Positions 35,626 to 45,453 of a stretch of DNA of 64,000 nucleotides are shown piece after piece. The notes beneath the pieces were generated by a model, which saw nothing but the letters and a program-made list of their open reading frames with translations, searched no databases and was not told where the DNA came from. Source of the stretch: Anaerolinea thermophila. Lineage in GTDB: Bacteria > Chloroflexota > Anaerolineae > Anaerolineales > Anaerolineaceae. A program made the translations under genes and the position numbers. Location of the stretch: assembly GCF_020723905.1 (NCBI RefSeq), contig NZ_DYHZ01000001.1:427501-491500 (forward strand). Reading direction: 5' to 3'. Positions within the stretch are counted from its first letter, which is position 1, and the number at the start of each line of letters is the position of its first letter.

Positions 35626-38297
35626 CCTTCTAAAGTCACCTGCCTTCCATCCTCAGTGGTAAACACAGCACTGCGCAATTCCCGGATGAGCGTATCCAGA
35701 TCGCGGAGGATGGTATCATAATCCAGCGAGCCTCGCTGATACTGCTGACGGATAAATTCTACCCGGTTCTTTGCCTGCCTCAACATGGCCTGGATATCTT
35801 GAGAGGTGGAATTCCCCATACCAAAGCGCGCTTCAAGACCCTCCCACCGACGGGTCAGATCTTCAACCTCGCGCTCCCGTTGAATGACTTCCTGTTCTTC
35901 ACGATCAGCCTCTCGAAGGGCTTGCTCCAGTTGTTGCTCCAGCCGGTCCAGTTCCCGCGTAATATCTCCCAGCAGTTTTACCGCTTCTGTGGGAGAACAG
36001 GTGCGCTCGCGCAGAGCCTGATGGCGGTTCAACAGGTTGTGATATTGAGAAACCAGTTCTGCAAACGACTGACGGTGGGGAGGCCAGGTACGCCTGCCCG
36101 ATGCCCGCCTGCCGGCCTGCTGGAGCAGTTCCTGCACGGCTTTAAGCCCCTGCTGGACTTCCTGATGGGAGGAAAGCACATCTCTGGATAAGTTTTCCAG
36201 CGCCTGCGCCGATGCCGTTACCGCCTGCCACTCATTACTGCGGCGTTTTAGTTCCCCTGCCAGTTCGCTGAACCCCATCCCGGCGGGGTTGAACGAAGGG
36301 GGAGCGCTCAGACGCCCCGCCAGCGTACGCGCATCCTGCACGGCGCGGTCCTGAATTTTTGCCACCTCATCCAGTTGAGCGAGCATCTTCTCCAGACGTC
36401 CTGCCTGCGTGGTGACCTCCTGATTCAGTTTTTCCAGCCAGAGGATCAGAGATCGGTTGAATTCATCCAACAAGACCTGCGCCTGAGAAACCTTCTTCTC
36501 TACCGCGCCATGTGAGGGCTGGTTCAATTCCACCTGCTTGAGTGGAATCTCGGTACTGAGGCGTTTCAATTCTGAGGATGCCAGATCGCGCAGGAAAGGC
36601 TGATCGTTCAGGAGCAGGATGAGATGGTCAATGGTTTTGAGCGCACGGTTCAGGTCTTCCTGAGCGCTATTCTGTTTCTCGCGGAGTTCATCGAGCCGGG
36701 CTTTGGCTTGCTGGAATCGGGGACGCAACTTCTCATGGAGAGATTTCAACGTCTGGGCTTCCTGCAAACGGGTTTTTAAAATCGTCTCCGGAAGAGGCGC
36801 AGAAACATCAGCAGGTACCACCTGTGCCTGCAGGCGGCTGATTTCCTTATACTCTCCATCCAGTTCGTTAAAGCGTTCCTCTTTCCGCCAGTTGACCGGA
36901 TCGAAGGTGCGGATTGCCTCGATGATGGGCTGAACCGAGGCAAGATAGGTTCTTCCCTCTGCCAGATGGGGGTGCTGAAGCAGTTTAATCAATTCAGTGT
37001 GCGTGCTGACGCTGTCCTGAATCCCTTCCAGCAGGCGGGCAGTTTCCTCGCGGAGTTTTGCTCCCTTCACTAGCGCCTGATCAATCTCGTCGGGTGTGCG
37101 GCGGCGCTCCCGATTGCCCAGCGTTTCCATTTGTTCGGAGTGTTTTTCCCACAGAGGGCGACTTGCCTGCCACTGGATGGGGTACACCTTCCGCTGTTCG
37201 CTCTTTTCCATGAGTTCCTGAGCCTGCTGATGCAGAGTCTCAATCTCCAGCAGTACCCGATCCAGTTCGGTAAGGGCTCTGGTAGCGCGATCGTACCGCT
37301 CTGCCGCCTGGATAATTTTCTGATCCAGTTGTTCGGCATCGCGGGCAATGGCACTCAGATCATCAACCTGCGGTTGCGACAGGCGTTGATTCAGATCCTT
37401 TGCCTGCTGCCGAACCTGATCCAGGACTTCAATAAATTCGTTGATGATCAGACTGGGAGGAGGAGTCTCCAGGACAGTGCGGAAATGCCTGGCGCGGTTG
37501 CGTAAATTCTCGTACGCATCCAGCGCGCGCTGATAGTCCTGCCACCATGCCCGCACTCGCGGGAGCCATTCGTCCAGCACGGGCTCAATGTGCTCCAAAC
37601 GCGCGTACGCCATGGTGACTGCCTCGCGGATTTCCACACGATCCTCGGGAGGAGCAGGGGCAAGCAATTCTGCGGGCAATTGCTGGCGTAGATTGAGCAG
37701 TTGCTCAAGAGCATCCTCGGCTCGAAGGACGTTCTCCCCCTGAACGCCTGCTTCTTTTAACTTGCCGAGTAAACTCTGGAATTCATCCATCTTGCTTGCC
37801 GCCTGAAAGACCCGCTTATGAATTTGTTCGGGCAACCGGCGCAAGCGATCCACCAGACGTTCGCAATCTTTCAGAGAGGTTTCCAGGTTGTTTTGGGCGC
37901 CGCGCAACTGCTTTGCCAGGACATGGTTTTCCTGAGCCTCTGGAAAGGCGCGGAGCAGTTGCTGAAAGGGCGTACCGGGAATGGTGTTCAGACGGTCGTA
38001 GAGGGTGTTGAGGATGTTCTCCACATCCCGCCTTTGCAGGTCCGCTTTCTGCATGCGTTCCATCAATTCCTGTACGGTGCCAATATACGGCTGGCGTTGA
38101 ATGGGGGTGTATTCCTGAATCGCCAGCACAACACCCCGTACCCGCTCATTCACTTCGTTAAGGTACGTTTCTATGATCGAAACCGTCTCATCTACCTCAC
38201 GCGTCCATTTCAGATAGAGAAACAACACGGTTCCGAGCGCTGCCAGCAGGAACAACGCCAGACCAATCAAAATGGAAACCAAAAGGGCCACATCCAT
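35622..38297 (-). CDS. Membrane-anchored giant coiled-coil protein (EzrA-like topology)
   Basis: An 891-residue protein with one N-terminal membrane helix (about 5-27, LLVSILIGLALFLLAALGTVLFLYL) followed almost entirely by predicted coiled coil with heptad-rich segments rich in Gln, Glu, Leu and Arg. The N-out/C-in topology and spectrin-like run of helices recall EzrA of Firmicutes, which regulates FtsZ rings, but I see no sequence motif that proves homology. It is more likely a structural or septum/envelope scaffold than an enzyme. AGGGAAAACTT gives the ribosome site, with CATAAT about 25 bases upstream on the minus strand. Confidence 0.65.
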   Translation of the reverse strand: MDVALLVSILIGLALFLLAALGTVLFLYLKWTREVDETVSIIETYLNEVNERVRGVVLAIQEYTPIQRQPYIGTVQELMERMQKADLQRRDVENILNTLYDRLNTIPGTPFQQLLRAFPEAQENHVLAKQLRGAQNNLETSLKDCERLVDRLRRLPEQIHKRVFQAASKMDEFQSLLGKLKEAGVQGENVLRAEDALEQLLNLRQQLPAELLAPAPPEDRVEIREAVTMAYARLEHIEPVLDEWLPRVRAWWQDYQRALDAYENLRNRARHFRTVLETPPPSLIINEFIEVLDQVRQQAKDLNQRLSQPQVDDLSAIARDAEQLDQKIIQAAERYDRATRALTELDRVLLEIETLHQQAQELMEKSEQRKVYPIQWQASRPLWEKHSEQMETLGNRERRRTPDEIDQALVKGAKLREETARLLEGIQDSVSTHTELIKLLQHPHLAEGRTYLASVQPIIEAIRTFDPVNWRKEERFNELDGEYKEISRLQAQVVPADVSAPLPETILKTRLQEAQTLKSLHEKLRPRFQQAKARLDELREKQNSAQEDLNRALKTIDHLILLLNDQPFLRDLASSELKRLSTEIPLKQVELNQPSHGAVEKKVSQAQVLLDEFNRSLILWLEKLNQEVTTQAGRLEKMLAQLDEVAKIQDRAVQDARTLAGRLSAPPSFNPAGMGFSELAGELKRRSNEWQAVTASAQALENLSRDVLSSHQEVQQGLKAVQELLQQAGRRASGRRTWPPHRQSFAELVSQYHNLLNRHQALRERTCSPTEAVKLLGDITRELDRLEQQLEQALREADREEQEVIQREREVEDLTRRWEGLEARFGMGNSTSQDIQAMLRQAKNRVEFIRQQYQRGSLDYDTILRDLDTLIRELRSAVFTTEDGRQVTLEG

Positions 38298-38495
38298 AAG
38301 TTTTCCCTGATATGTTTATTATGATACTCGATTTAATAAAACTGGTATAAGCCTTTACCATCAGAGTTTTGGGCTCCGCAGCGCCGGAACCGGAAAAAGG
38401 AAGTGTTTTTATCCTGCCCGGTAAAGGGTTTCCGGGCGATTATGCCTTTCGTCTTAAAAACATTTCCCGCCTGTCACACCATTCTGGCAACAGAG
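38298..38495. other. Intergenic stretch before the sugar-transport promoter
   Basis: Nearly 200 bases between the coiled-coil gene start and the transporter promoter. It holds the minus-strand promoter of the coiled-coil gene at its left end and otherwise no open frame, repeat or clear structure that I can support. Confidence 0.4.
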
Positions 38496-38524
38496 TTGAC
38501 TTTTTATTTCTCCCTTTATATACT
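38496..38524 (+). promoter_or_regulatory. Consensus promoter of the sugar ABC operon
   Basis: TTGACT (38496-38501), a 17-base spacer and TATACT (38519-38524) form a near-perfect housekeeping promoter. The expected start is near 38531, giving a leader of about 167 bases before the binding-protein ATG. Confidence 0.8.
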
Positions 38525-38531
38525 TAAGACA

Positions 38532-38561
38532 GTTGTCCAAAGGCTTTCGACAAATGACAAC
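38532..38561 (+). promoter_or_regulatory. Operator-like site, probable target of the GntR regulator
   Basis: GTTGTCCAAAG, then six bases and GACAAATGACAAC. TTGTC and GACAA form an inverted repeat with an 11-base gap, and the outer GTTGTC/GACAAC pair also matches. The same sequence with small changes lies at 46458-46489 in front of the GntR gene. It sits seven bases after the -10 box, a position that blocks transcription when bound. Confidence 0.7.
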
Positions 38562-38607
38562 CACTCCCTTCAGCCTTTTTTCCATTTTTTTCAAAGGAGG
38601 AGGTTTA

Positions 38608-38673
38608 TTGAGTTTTTCACATAAATCCTGGTCGTTCTATGAGATTTTCCCCGTACAAATTTATTTTCCCTGA
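38608..38673 (+). CDS. Possible 21-residue leader peptide
   Basis: A very strong ribosome site, AAAGGAGGAGG (38593-38603), precedes a TTG followed by 21 sense codons rich in Phe, Ser and Tyr and a TGA, all inside the leader of the binding-protein gene. The frame ends 24 bases before the real ATG. It may be a leader peptide or a chance frame beside an unused ribosome site. There are no homologues I can name. Confidence 0.25.
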   Translation: MSFSHKSWSFYEIFPVQIYFP

Positions 38674-38697
38674 AATTTGATTTTGAGGAGGAGAAAC

Positions 38698-40407
38698 ATG
38701 TCAAAAAAATGGATCATTAAAACCCTGTGGATGCTGGTGGTTTTCTCGCTGCTCTTGACGGCTTGCGGAACACCGGCAACGCCCACCGCAACCCAGCCAC
38801 CTGCAGAACCACCCCAGCCCACCGAAGCGCAACCCCAGGCTGAAGCCCCGACCAGCACCCCGGAATATCAGTGGGGGGAATGGCGCAATACCGATCCCTA
38901 TCGCCCTTATGATGAGCGCATTACTGTTTCGGTGGTGAAGGGCGGACAGGAAAGCGCTGGCACCTTACCCGCTGGAGAGACCATTGAAAACAACCGGGCA
39001 CTGAAATACATTGAAGACACCCTGAACATTGACGTCGTGTTCAAGTGGGTGGTGACCAGCGATGCCTATCTGGATAAACTCAATCTGGCAATTGCCAGCC
39101 AGGACATTCCCGATGTGATGATCGTGGATGCTGTGCAGTTACAACAATTGACCGAAGCCGATGCCATTGAAGATCTCACCCCCTACATTGAAAAATACGC
39201 TAACAAAGACATTCTGGAGAACTACGCACAGACCAAAGGCGTAGCTCTGCAAGCCGCCACGATTAATGGCAAAATCATGGGCATTCCCAATGTCCAGCCA
39301 CAGGCAGACGCCCCCATCATGGCATTCGTGCGCAAGGACTGGCTGGATAAACTGGGACTGCAACCGCCCAAAACCGTAGAGGACATTGAAAAAATTGCCC
39401 GCGCCTTCATTGAGCAGGACCCGGACGGTAACGGCGTCGCCGATACGTACGGCTTGACCGGCACGATGAACCCCATCAACGTGCCCAGCAACCTGCACGG
39501 CTTCGATGCCTTCTTCAATGCTTACGGTGCTTTCCCGGAACTTTTCTACCGCAATAGTGAAGGCAAGATTATCTACGGATCCGTTCAGCCAGAGGTCAAA
39601 GAAGCGCTGGCGCTCATCGCCCGGTGGTACAAAGAGGGCATTATTGATCCCGAATTTGCCACCAAAGACGGTGGAAAGTCCAATGAAATCGTCGTCAGCG
39701 GAAAAGCCGGCATCATGATGGGACCCTGGTGGATCCCCTGGTGGCCCCTGGTAGACTCGGTCACCAACGACCCCAACGCCGACTGGCAGCCTTACCTGAT
39801 TCAGGACAAGAACGGTCAGTACACCTTCTCGATGGGCGATTACACCTACAGTTTCGTTGTGGTGCGCAAAGGCTACCCCCACCCTGAAGTTGCCCTCAAG
39901 ATTTTAAATGTCCAGAACGACCTGAGTTATGGATTGAACAATGCTCCGCAGTACTACCCCAACTTCAACGAAATCTGGGGGCTGTTGTTCCCCATTCCCT
40001 TCCTCATCGAACAACCTTACGTAGTGGAACGCATGGGGCGGGAGTATAAAGCCGCACTGGATGGGACGCTCGATCCCAGCACCTTTGGCGATGCCATGAA
40101 ACTCGAATTCGAACAAATCAAAGCCGACGTAGCGGCACCGCGCAGTAATCCATCCAACTGGGCAACCCGCATGGCGCGCCTGGATGCCGCTTTACTGCTG
40201 GCGCAGGGATACAACGAGGTGCGCACCGACCCGGTAGCCGCGCGCGTACTGGCGAACGATCCCAACTGGCCCTCGCTGAAGAAGATGGAAGAGGAAACCT
40301 TCCTTCAAATCATGACTGGCGCTCGTCCGCTGGATGACTTCGACAAGTTCGTAGAGGACTGGTATAAGAGCGGCGGGCAGGCATTACTGGATAAAATGAA
40401 TCAGTAA
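38698..40407 (+). CDS. ABC transporter sugar-binding lipoprotein (LplA-like, family 1)
   Basis: A 569-residue extracellular binding protein of the CUT1 class. Lipobox LLTAC is at about residues 20-24, followed by a Thr/Pro/Glu linker and the two-lobed fold; [16 protein letters not shown] is the calcium-binding-like DxDxNGxxD segment typical of LplA-type proteins that bind complex oligosaccharides. Length well above 450 also fits LplA. ATG 38698 follows GAGGAGGAGAAAC. The permeases come next, after a strong intercistronic hairpin that would let this protein be made in excess. The ligand is probably an alpha-galactoside-containing oligosaccharide, inferred from the GH36 neighbour. Confidence 0.92.
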   Translation: MSKKWIIKTLWMLVVFSLLLTACGTPATPTATQPPAEPPQPTEAQPQAEAPTSTPEYQWGEWRNTDPYRPYDERITVSVVKGGQESAGTLPAGETIENNRALKYIEDTLNIDVVFKWVVTSDAYLDKLNLAIASQDIPDVMIVDAVQLQQLTEADAIEDLTPYIEKYANKDILENYAQTKGVALQAATINGKIMGIPNVQPQADAPIMAFVRKDWLDKLGLQPPKTVEDIEKIARAFIEQDPDGNGVADTYGLTGTMNPINVPSNLHGFDAFFNAYGAFPELFYRNSEGKIIYGSVQPEVKEALALIARWYKEGIIDPEFATKDGGKSNEIVVSGKAGIMMGPWWIPWWPLVDSVTNDPNADWQPYLIQDKNGQYTFSMGDYTYSFVVVRKGYPHPEVALKILNVQNDLSYGLNNAPQYYPNFNEIWGLLFPIPFLIEQPYVVERMGREYKAALDGTLDPSTFGDAMKLEFEQIKADVAAPRSNPSNWATRMARLDAALLLAQGYNEVRTDPVAARVLANDPNWPSLKKMEEETFLQIMTGARPLDDFDKFVEDWYKSGGQALLDKMNQ

Positions 40408-40440
40408 GCCTCAAACCACAATCTGCGCACATGGATTGGT

Positions 40441-40499
40441 GAAGAGTGGAGCCGTTCAACAAATAAAACCTGTGGAGAAGCGCTCCACTCTTCCTTTCT
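40441..40499 (+). terminator. Intercistronic hairpin/attenuator between binding protein and permeases
   Basis: GAAGAGTGGAGC (40441-40452) pairs over 12 bases with GCTCCACTCTTC (40482-40493), loop 29 bases, followed by CTTTCT and A/T-rich sequence. It probably stabilises the upstream message or terminates part of the transcripts, as is common behind sugar-binding-protein genes. The gap before the first permease is 156 bases, with nothing else notable. Confidence 0.65.
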
Positions 40500-40563
40500 A
40501 AAAAATTCCACTATGATTAATGAAATCGGCTTCTCTTTAACGTCCTGCTCTTAAGGCAAAGAT

Positions 40564-41454
40564 ATGCAGAAATATTCGGACCGTCTCAGTTACTACGTGA
40601 TGATTCTGCCGGGTCTGGTCTTGTTGATCGCCTTTACCTTTGTGCCCCTGTTTTATTCGGTCATTGCCTTCCAAAAATTCAATCCGGCGCTGGGTATCCA
40701 GAATTCCCCATGGGTGGGTTTGGAGAATTTTCTCTACATCTTCCGCGTCCGCGATGCGCAGCAGGTGTTTTTCAACACTGTCTTCATCGCGGTGATGAAA
40801 ATCATCCTGCTGGAACTGGCAGCGATAACCTTTGCCCTGCTCTTAAATGATTTACGTTTCCTGCGCGTCAAACGGGCTGTACAAACCATGGTTTACCTGC
40901 CGCACTTTCTCTCATGGGTGATTCTGGCAGGAATTTTGCGCACCATTCTGGCACGCAATGGACTGCTGAACGACTTCTTGGGTCTCTTCGGCATTGGACC
41001 CGTCTATTTTCTGGGCAGACCAGATGTCTTCCCGTGGGTGATCATCCTTTCCGATGTCTGGAAGGAATTTGGTTTTGAAGCCATCCTGTACCTCGCAGCG
41101 CTGACCGCCATTGACCCCACCCTTTATGAGGTCGCCGAACTGGACGGTGCCAACCGCTTTCAAAAGATGTGGTACATCTCCGTTCCCGGCATCCTGCCCA
41201 CCATTGTGCTGGTCGCCAGCCTCAGCCTTGGCAACATCCTTAACGCTGGTTTTGATCAGATTTTCAATCTGTACAGTCCGATTGTGTACTCTACCGGCGA
41301 TATCCTGGACACCTACGTCTATCGAGTAGGGCTGATTCAGGGACAGTACAGTATCGGCACAGCCGTGGGGTTATTGAAAACGGTTGTCTCGCTCATTTTA
41401 ATTGGCATTTCTTACTGGATTGCGGGCAAGTTCGCCAACTACCGCATCTTTTAG
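40564..41454 (+). CDS. CUT1 ABC sugar permease (LplB-like)
   Basis: A 296-residue inner-membrane permease with six helices. The first helix is at about 13-33 ([18 protein letters not shown]) and the EAA cytoplasmic loop [21 protein letters not shown] at about residues 190-212 contacts the ATPase. It is the MalF-type subunit of the transporter. No ATPase gene is present here, so a shared MsmX/UgpC-type ATPase encoded elsewhere is presumed. AAGG ten bases upstream of ATG is a moderate ribosome site. Confidence 0.93.
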   Translation: MQKYSDRLSYYVMILPGLVLLIAFTFVPLFYSVIAFQKFNPALGIQNSPWVGLENFLYIFRVRDAQQVFFNTVFIAVMKIILLELAAITFALLLNDLRFLRVKRAVQTMVYLPHFLSWVILAGILRTILARNGLLNDFLGLFGIGPVYFLGRPDVFPWVIILSDVWKEFGFEAILYLAALTAIDPTLYEVAELDGANRFQKMWYISVPGILPTIVLVASLSLGNILNAGFDQIFNLYSPIVYSTGDILDTYVYRVGLIQGQYSIGTAVGLLKTVVSLILIGISYWIAGKFANYRIF

Positions 41455-41468
41455 CAAGGGGAACGCTT

Positions 41469-42350
41469 ATGATTACCTCAAAAAGATTACAGGACCGCCT
41501 CATTGACGGATTAATCGCCCTCTTCCTGCTGACACTGGGCATTTCCACATTGCTTCCTCTTATCAACACCCTGGCTATTTCACTCAGTGAGCGCGCCGCT
41601 GTCAGTGCAGGGATGGTCAAACTGACCCCGGTAGGATTCAACTTAACGGCTTACGAGTACATTCTTCAAGATATGAAATTCTGGCGTGCTTTTGGAATTT
41701 CCGTTTTGCGCGTGGTGCTGGGCGGCTTACTGAACTTTACGCTGGCAGTGCTGACGGCGTTCCCCCTCTCCCGAAGTGAAAAAGCCTTCCCTGGACGCAA
41801 TATCTTCATCTGGATGTTTGTGTTTGGCATGATCTTGAATGTGGGCATCGTGCCGTGGTATCTGACCATTGCCCAGTACAAACTCATTGATACCATCTGG
41901 GCGCTGGTTTTACCAGGGGCTGTCCCCATCTGGAATGTCATCATTTTGATGAACTTCTTTCGCAATATTCCCAAAGAACTGGATGAAGCCGCCCGAATTG
42001 ATGGCGCCAGTCCGTGGCAACTGCTCTGGCATATTTACCTGCCAACTTCTCTTCCGGCGCTGGCAACCATTACCCTGTTCTCCATCGTCGGGCACTGGAA
42101 CTCTTTCTTCGATGGGTTGATTTTAATGAACAACCCGGACAATTATCCGCTTCAGACCTACATTCAGCAACTGGTGATCGCCGACCGTCCCATTCTTCAC
42201 GGCGGTCAGGCGCAGTTGATGGTAAAACTATCCAATGCCACCCTCAATGCGGCAAAATTATTCGTGGCAATGATCCCGATTCTGATCATCTACCCCTTCC
42301 TGCAACGGTACTTTGTGAAGGGGATCATGCTGGGGGCAGTCAAGGAATAA
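41469..42350 (+). CDS. CUT1 ABC sugar permease (LplC-like)
   Basis: A 293-residue partner permease (MalG type) with six membrane helices and the EAA loop [21 protein letters not shown] at about residues 176-196. The start has AAGGGG upstream and lies 14 bases after the previous permease. The C-terminus ([10 protein letters not shown]) is typical of the LplC subgroup. A bidirectional terminator follows, separating it from the convergent beta-propeller gene. Confidence 0.93.
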   Translation: MITSKRLQDRLIDGLIALFLLTLGISTLLPLINTLAISLSERAAVSAGMVKLTPVGFNLTAYEYILQDMKFWRAFGISVLRVVLGGLLNFTLAVLTAFPLSRSEKAFPGRNIFIWMFVFGMILNVGIVPWYLTIAQYKLIDTIWALVLPGAVPIWNVIILMNFFRNIPKELDEAARIDGASPWQLLWHIYLPTSLPALATITLFSIVGHWNSFFDGLILMNNPDNYPLQTYIQQLVIADRPILHGGQAQLMVKLSNATLNAAKLFVAMIPILIIYPFLQRYFVKGIMLGAVKE

Positions 42351-42360
42351 ACCTCGCTGC

Positions 42361-42379
42361 CCCCGCAGGGGAATTTTTT
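42361..42379 (+). terminator. Short terminator at the convergent junction
   Basis: CCCC-GCA-GGGG (42361-42371; a G-C pair longer if shifted) followed by AA and six T. It lies 10 bases after the second permease stop and touches the stop codon of the minus-strand propeller gene. Confidence 0.6.
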
Positions 42380-43376
42380 ACCCAAAGTGGAGAATATAGC
42401 GCGAGATTCCGTGGATGAACAGGCGCGCTGAAGCGCCTGCCTCGCGGTCGGTATCGCCGTTTTCTAAACCGATCACCTGCGGATACCAGCCTTTCTCGTC
42501 CAGAATTTTAACCGGGGGCGTCCAGCGGTGCGGCTGGCTCAGGTCCGGGGTAAAACTGATGTAAATGCCATCCTGTGCCCAACGGGGGTCAATGGCTCGA
42601 TTCATCAGAATGACGTACTGTTGAAGAACACGATTCCAGTGGACGGAAGGTCCCCAGAAGGTATCGGGGTTGGCGCTGTACCAGTCGGCATGCACTGGAA
42701 TCACCGGCGTGACCTTTCCAAGCAGTCCAGGCTGGCTCCAGTCTCCCTCATACCACTTATACACGCGCCCCACAGGGCAGGTCCGGTCCTCAAAGCGCAT
42801 CCGGGCAATGGAAATGCCCTGCTGAGTCACATCGCGGTAATACGTTCCGAAAAGAAAGTAAAAGTACCCCTGCTGGCGGTCCAGGATAACGCTGAAATCG
42901 CCGTTTCCACCGGCAAACCAGTAATTGTGATTCTCCAGATTGAGTGTCTCCGGTCCTCCATTAAGAACAATGCCCAAATCATCCCAGGTTTTCCCATTAT
43001 CATGGGAAACCACCGCCCCAATCATCGGCGCGGTGAGGGGGAACTGCCGTCCTTTTTGATACTCCTCTCCGATTAAATGAGCCGGTTCATTGTGATACCA
43101 GCCGTACAGAGTGCCATCCCCATCCGGGAAGACCGACTCAATCCAGCGCCCTCCATCTCGAAACGCCGTGTACGTAATTTCACCAATGCGCTCCAGATGA
43201 TACAGGTCCCTGCCGGCAGAGAGCACCGGATGCCCGGTTGAGGTCAACACATGCAGTCGATTGTCCTTCCACCAGCAAGGGCTGTTGCAATCCGCGGCGC
43301 TGGGGAAACGCAACTCTTCCGCTTCTTCAATCCCGATGCTGATGCCGTTCACGTGAATTTGTTGAATATGAGACAT
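42378..43376 (-). CDS. Predicted beta-propeller glycosidase-like protein
   Basis: A 332-residue protein without signal peptide. It has repeated blade-like stretches ending in aromatic and Asp residues (NSPCWWKDNRLHVLTS, IGAVVSHDNGKTWDDLGIV, NGDFSVILDRQQGYFYFLFG, GPSVHWNRVLQQYVILMN, GIYISFTPDLSQPHRWTPP) typical of five-bladed propellers such as GH43, GH62 or GH117-type folds. I could not place it in one family or point to catalytic acids. It follows the GH36 gene by 10 bases with AAAGGAGGAAGG as ribosome site, so it likely acts on the same glycan. Confidence 0.55.
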   Translation of the reverse strand: MSHIQQIHVNGISIGIEEAEELRFPSAADCNSPCWWKDNRLHVLTSTGHPVLSAGRDLYHLERIGEITYTAFRDGGRWIESVFPDGDGTLYGWYHNEPAHLIGEEYQKGRQFPLTAPMIGAVVSHDNGKTWDDLGIVLNGGPETLNLENHNYWFAGGNGDFSVILDRQQGYFYFLFGTYYRDVTQQGISIARMRFEDRTCPVGRVYKWYEGDWSQPGLLGKVTPVIPVHADWYSANPDTFWGPSVHWNRVLQQYVILMNRAIDPRWAQDGIYISFTPDLSQPHRWTPPVKILDEKGWYPQVIGLENGDTDREAGASARLFIHGISRYILHFG

Positions 43377-43386
43377 CCTTCCTCCT

Positions 43387-45453
43387 TTAACTGTCTTTTT
43401 TATTTGTTGAAACGATTTTGAGCAGGAGAGATTCCTCCTCCTGCAGGAAATCCACTTCCAGACCTTCTTCCATCAGACTGCGTCCTGTCCGATACCACTC
43501 TACCTCCCCTTCCAGTCCAAAGACGCGGTAGCGGCGACTCGCCTGCAAGTCCGCCAGCCGAATTACCCGCCGGGGTTCACCGCCGGGCAGGCGGAAAACG
43601 AACAGCAGATGTTCGCTCTCATCCGGCAGGGAATACTGGAAGGCCGCCCAGCGATCTCCCATACCGCTACGTAGCGGTTGCGTCGTTAACCGGTGCAGGT
43701 CTCCGTCACGGATGAAACGGCGCACCTCGTTTTGATATAAACGGTTGTGCTGAGCCACACGCTCTGCCAGCCATGCGGGTAACTCAGAGAGTTTCTGGGA
43801 AAGCCCGTACCAACCCAGCATGGAAATACGGGTGTAGTAATCCCACTTTGCGCGGGTCAAAGCCGGGTCCAGAGGGTCAAAACGCTGTTGAGGGGGAGGG
43901 TCTATATTGCGCCAGTGACTGTATGTCCAGTGCAAAAGCACACTGGGGGCAAGCATGGTACTGGCGCCCCAGAAAATTTGCAAATCGTGCACCGCCCAGT
44001 CCGGGTCAGAAAGAAAAGTCATGTGAGTCTGGCGCAACATGCCCAGATCAATGCGTAGTCCGCCTGAAGAGCAATTTTCCAGCACCACATCGGGGAACTC
44101 CTGACGAAGGCGGGTAAGCATCTGATAGTAGCCGCGATAGTGCTCATACAGCCCGTCCCCTTCCTGGTGCCCGTGGTCGGTGCGGTTACATCCCGCTCCG
44201 GGATCGAGGTTGAAATCCAGTTTGATCCAGTCGCATCCCCATTCCCGAATCAGGCGGGACAGGGTTTGAAACGCCCACTCCTGCGCCGCGGGATTCCCCA
44301 TACACACATAACCCAGGGGAACGCCGTCCCGTCGGGCAGGCAGGTCCGGACGGTCACGGGAAAGGCTGGCTTTCTCGCCAAGTGCTTCAATTTCGCACCA
44401 GATTCCAAACTTCATTCCCAGCGCATGAACCGCATCAGAAAGGAAACGAATGCCGTGCGGGAAACGCCGGGTGTTGACCCGGTGCCAGTCGCCGCGATAG
44501 TCGTACCAGAATGTGCCCGCATCCCCAGGTCCAAACCATCCGGCATCCAGCGTACATACCTCAAAGCCCAGTTCGGCGGCTTTGCGGGCATTGGCTAAAA
44601 ACACCTCTTCGTTAATTTCCACATCCTCGTAGGGCCACCAGTGATTCCATTCAACCGGTAACTGGAGAGACAGCGCATTGCGCGGATACCAGAAACGCCT
44701 GCCCACCCGGCTCAAATGCCGGGAAATTTCGTTTAGATCCTGTCCCATGACCAGCACCAGCGGGACACCATGGACGGCTTCACCGGGCTTTAATCGTTTG
44801 GAAAAGAGCCAGTCGTGCAAACCGCCGCTGAAGCGGAGCGCTCCGCCCTGCAAGGGCTCAAAGCGCATCACCCAGTTCCCCGACCAGGCAACTGCTGCTG
44901 AAAGCACCTCACCTTGCGGTGAAACCAGCGCCGTCCAGGGATGATGTCCCTTCGACGAGCGACCAGAACGCGACTCCAGCACAAATGGCTGGTATGGCTT
45001 GAAGGTCAACGGTTCAAATTCGCTCCCCCAGTTCCCGCTGAAGCCCATCAGGGTGAGGTCCTCTGCCTTGAGGGTCAAGTCCAGAGAATCGATGCGTTCC
45101 ACCACAATTTCAACATCCCCATTGTTGACAAGGCGCGGTTCCACCTCCATCAGCGGAAAGCCAGCGTACACCCGCACAGTTTGATGCAGTTCCCATCCCT
45201 GCCCTTCAAACCGAAAAACCGTCTGCCGAATCCCCGGAACGGGCTGGCTTTCTTCCTTCCCCAGACAGGTCAGTTCCTGAGCAGTGTAATGCCTGCCGTT
45301 GACCGTAACCCCCAAAAACGCGGAAGGCTGAGACGGGGTAAGCCACTCACAGATTTTGCCCCTCAACCCGTTAAGAGAGAATGAAGAACCGGAAATTTCA
45401 AAAGAAAACGCACAACCGCTTTCACCCACCGAGAGAACGGCTTTATTCCTCAT
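43387..45453 (-). CDS. GH36 alpha-galactosidase-like enzyme
   Basis: A 688-residue glycoside hydrolase: N-terminal beta-sandwich (about 1-260), catalytic barrel and C-terminal domain. Clan GH-D landmarks are CTLDAGWFG, FGIWCEIEA, the nucleophile Asp413 in WIKLDFN (KWDMN in classical alpha-galactosidases), ENCSSGG, and the acid/base candidate Asp483 in FLSDPDW. The changes around the nucleophile mean that another alpha-galactoside or N-acetylgalactosaminide is possible. No signal peptide, so it acts inside the cell after import. ATG 45453 has AAGGAG six bases upstream and overlaps the end of the GntR gene by 11 bases; an upstream in-frame ATG at 45492 is less likely. Confidence 0.88.
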   Translation of the reverse strand: MRNKAVLSVGESGCAFSFEISGSSFSLNGLRGKICEWLTPSQPSAFLGVTVNGRHYTAQELTCLGKEESQPVPGIRQTVFRFEGQGWELHQTVRVYAGFPLMEVEPRLVNNGDVEIVVERIDSLDLTLKAEDLTLMGFSGNWGSEFEPLTFKPYQPFVLESRSGRSSKGHHPWTALVSPQGEVLSAAVAWSGNWVMRFEPLQGGALRFSGGLHDWLFSKRLKPGEAVHGVPLVLVMGQDLNEISRHLSRVGRRFWYPRNALSLQLPVEWNHWWPYEDVEINEEVFLANARKAAELGFEVCTLDAGWFGPGDAGTFWYDYRGDWHRVNTRRFPHGIRFLSDAVHALGMKFGIWCEIEALGEKASLSRDRPDLPARRDGVPLGYVCMGNPAAQEWAFQTLSRLIREWGCDWIKLDFNLDPGAGCNRTDHGHQEGDGLYEHYRGYYQMLTRLRQEFPDVVLENCSSGGLRIDLGMLRQTHMTFLSDPDWAVHDLQIFWGASTMLAPSVLLHWTYSHWRNIDPPPQQRFDPLDPALTRAKWDYYTRISMLGWYGLSQKLSELPAWLAERVAQHNRLYQNEVRRFIRDGDLHRLTTQPLRSGMGDRWAAFQYSLPDESEHLLFVFRLPGGEPRRVIRLADLQASRRYRVFGLEGEVEWYRTGRSLMEEGLEVDFLQEEESLLLKIVSTNKKDS

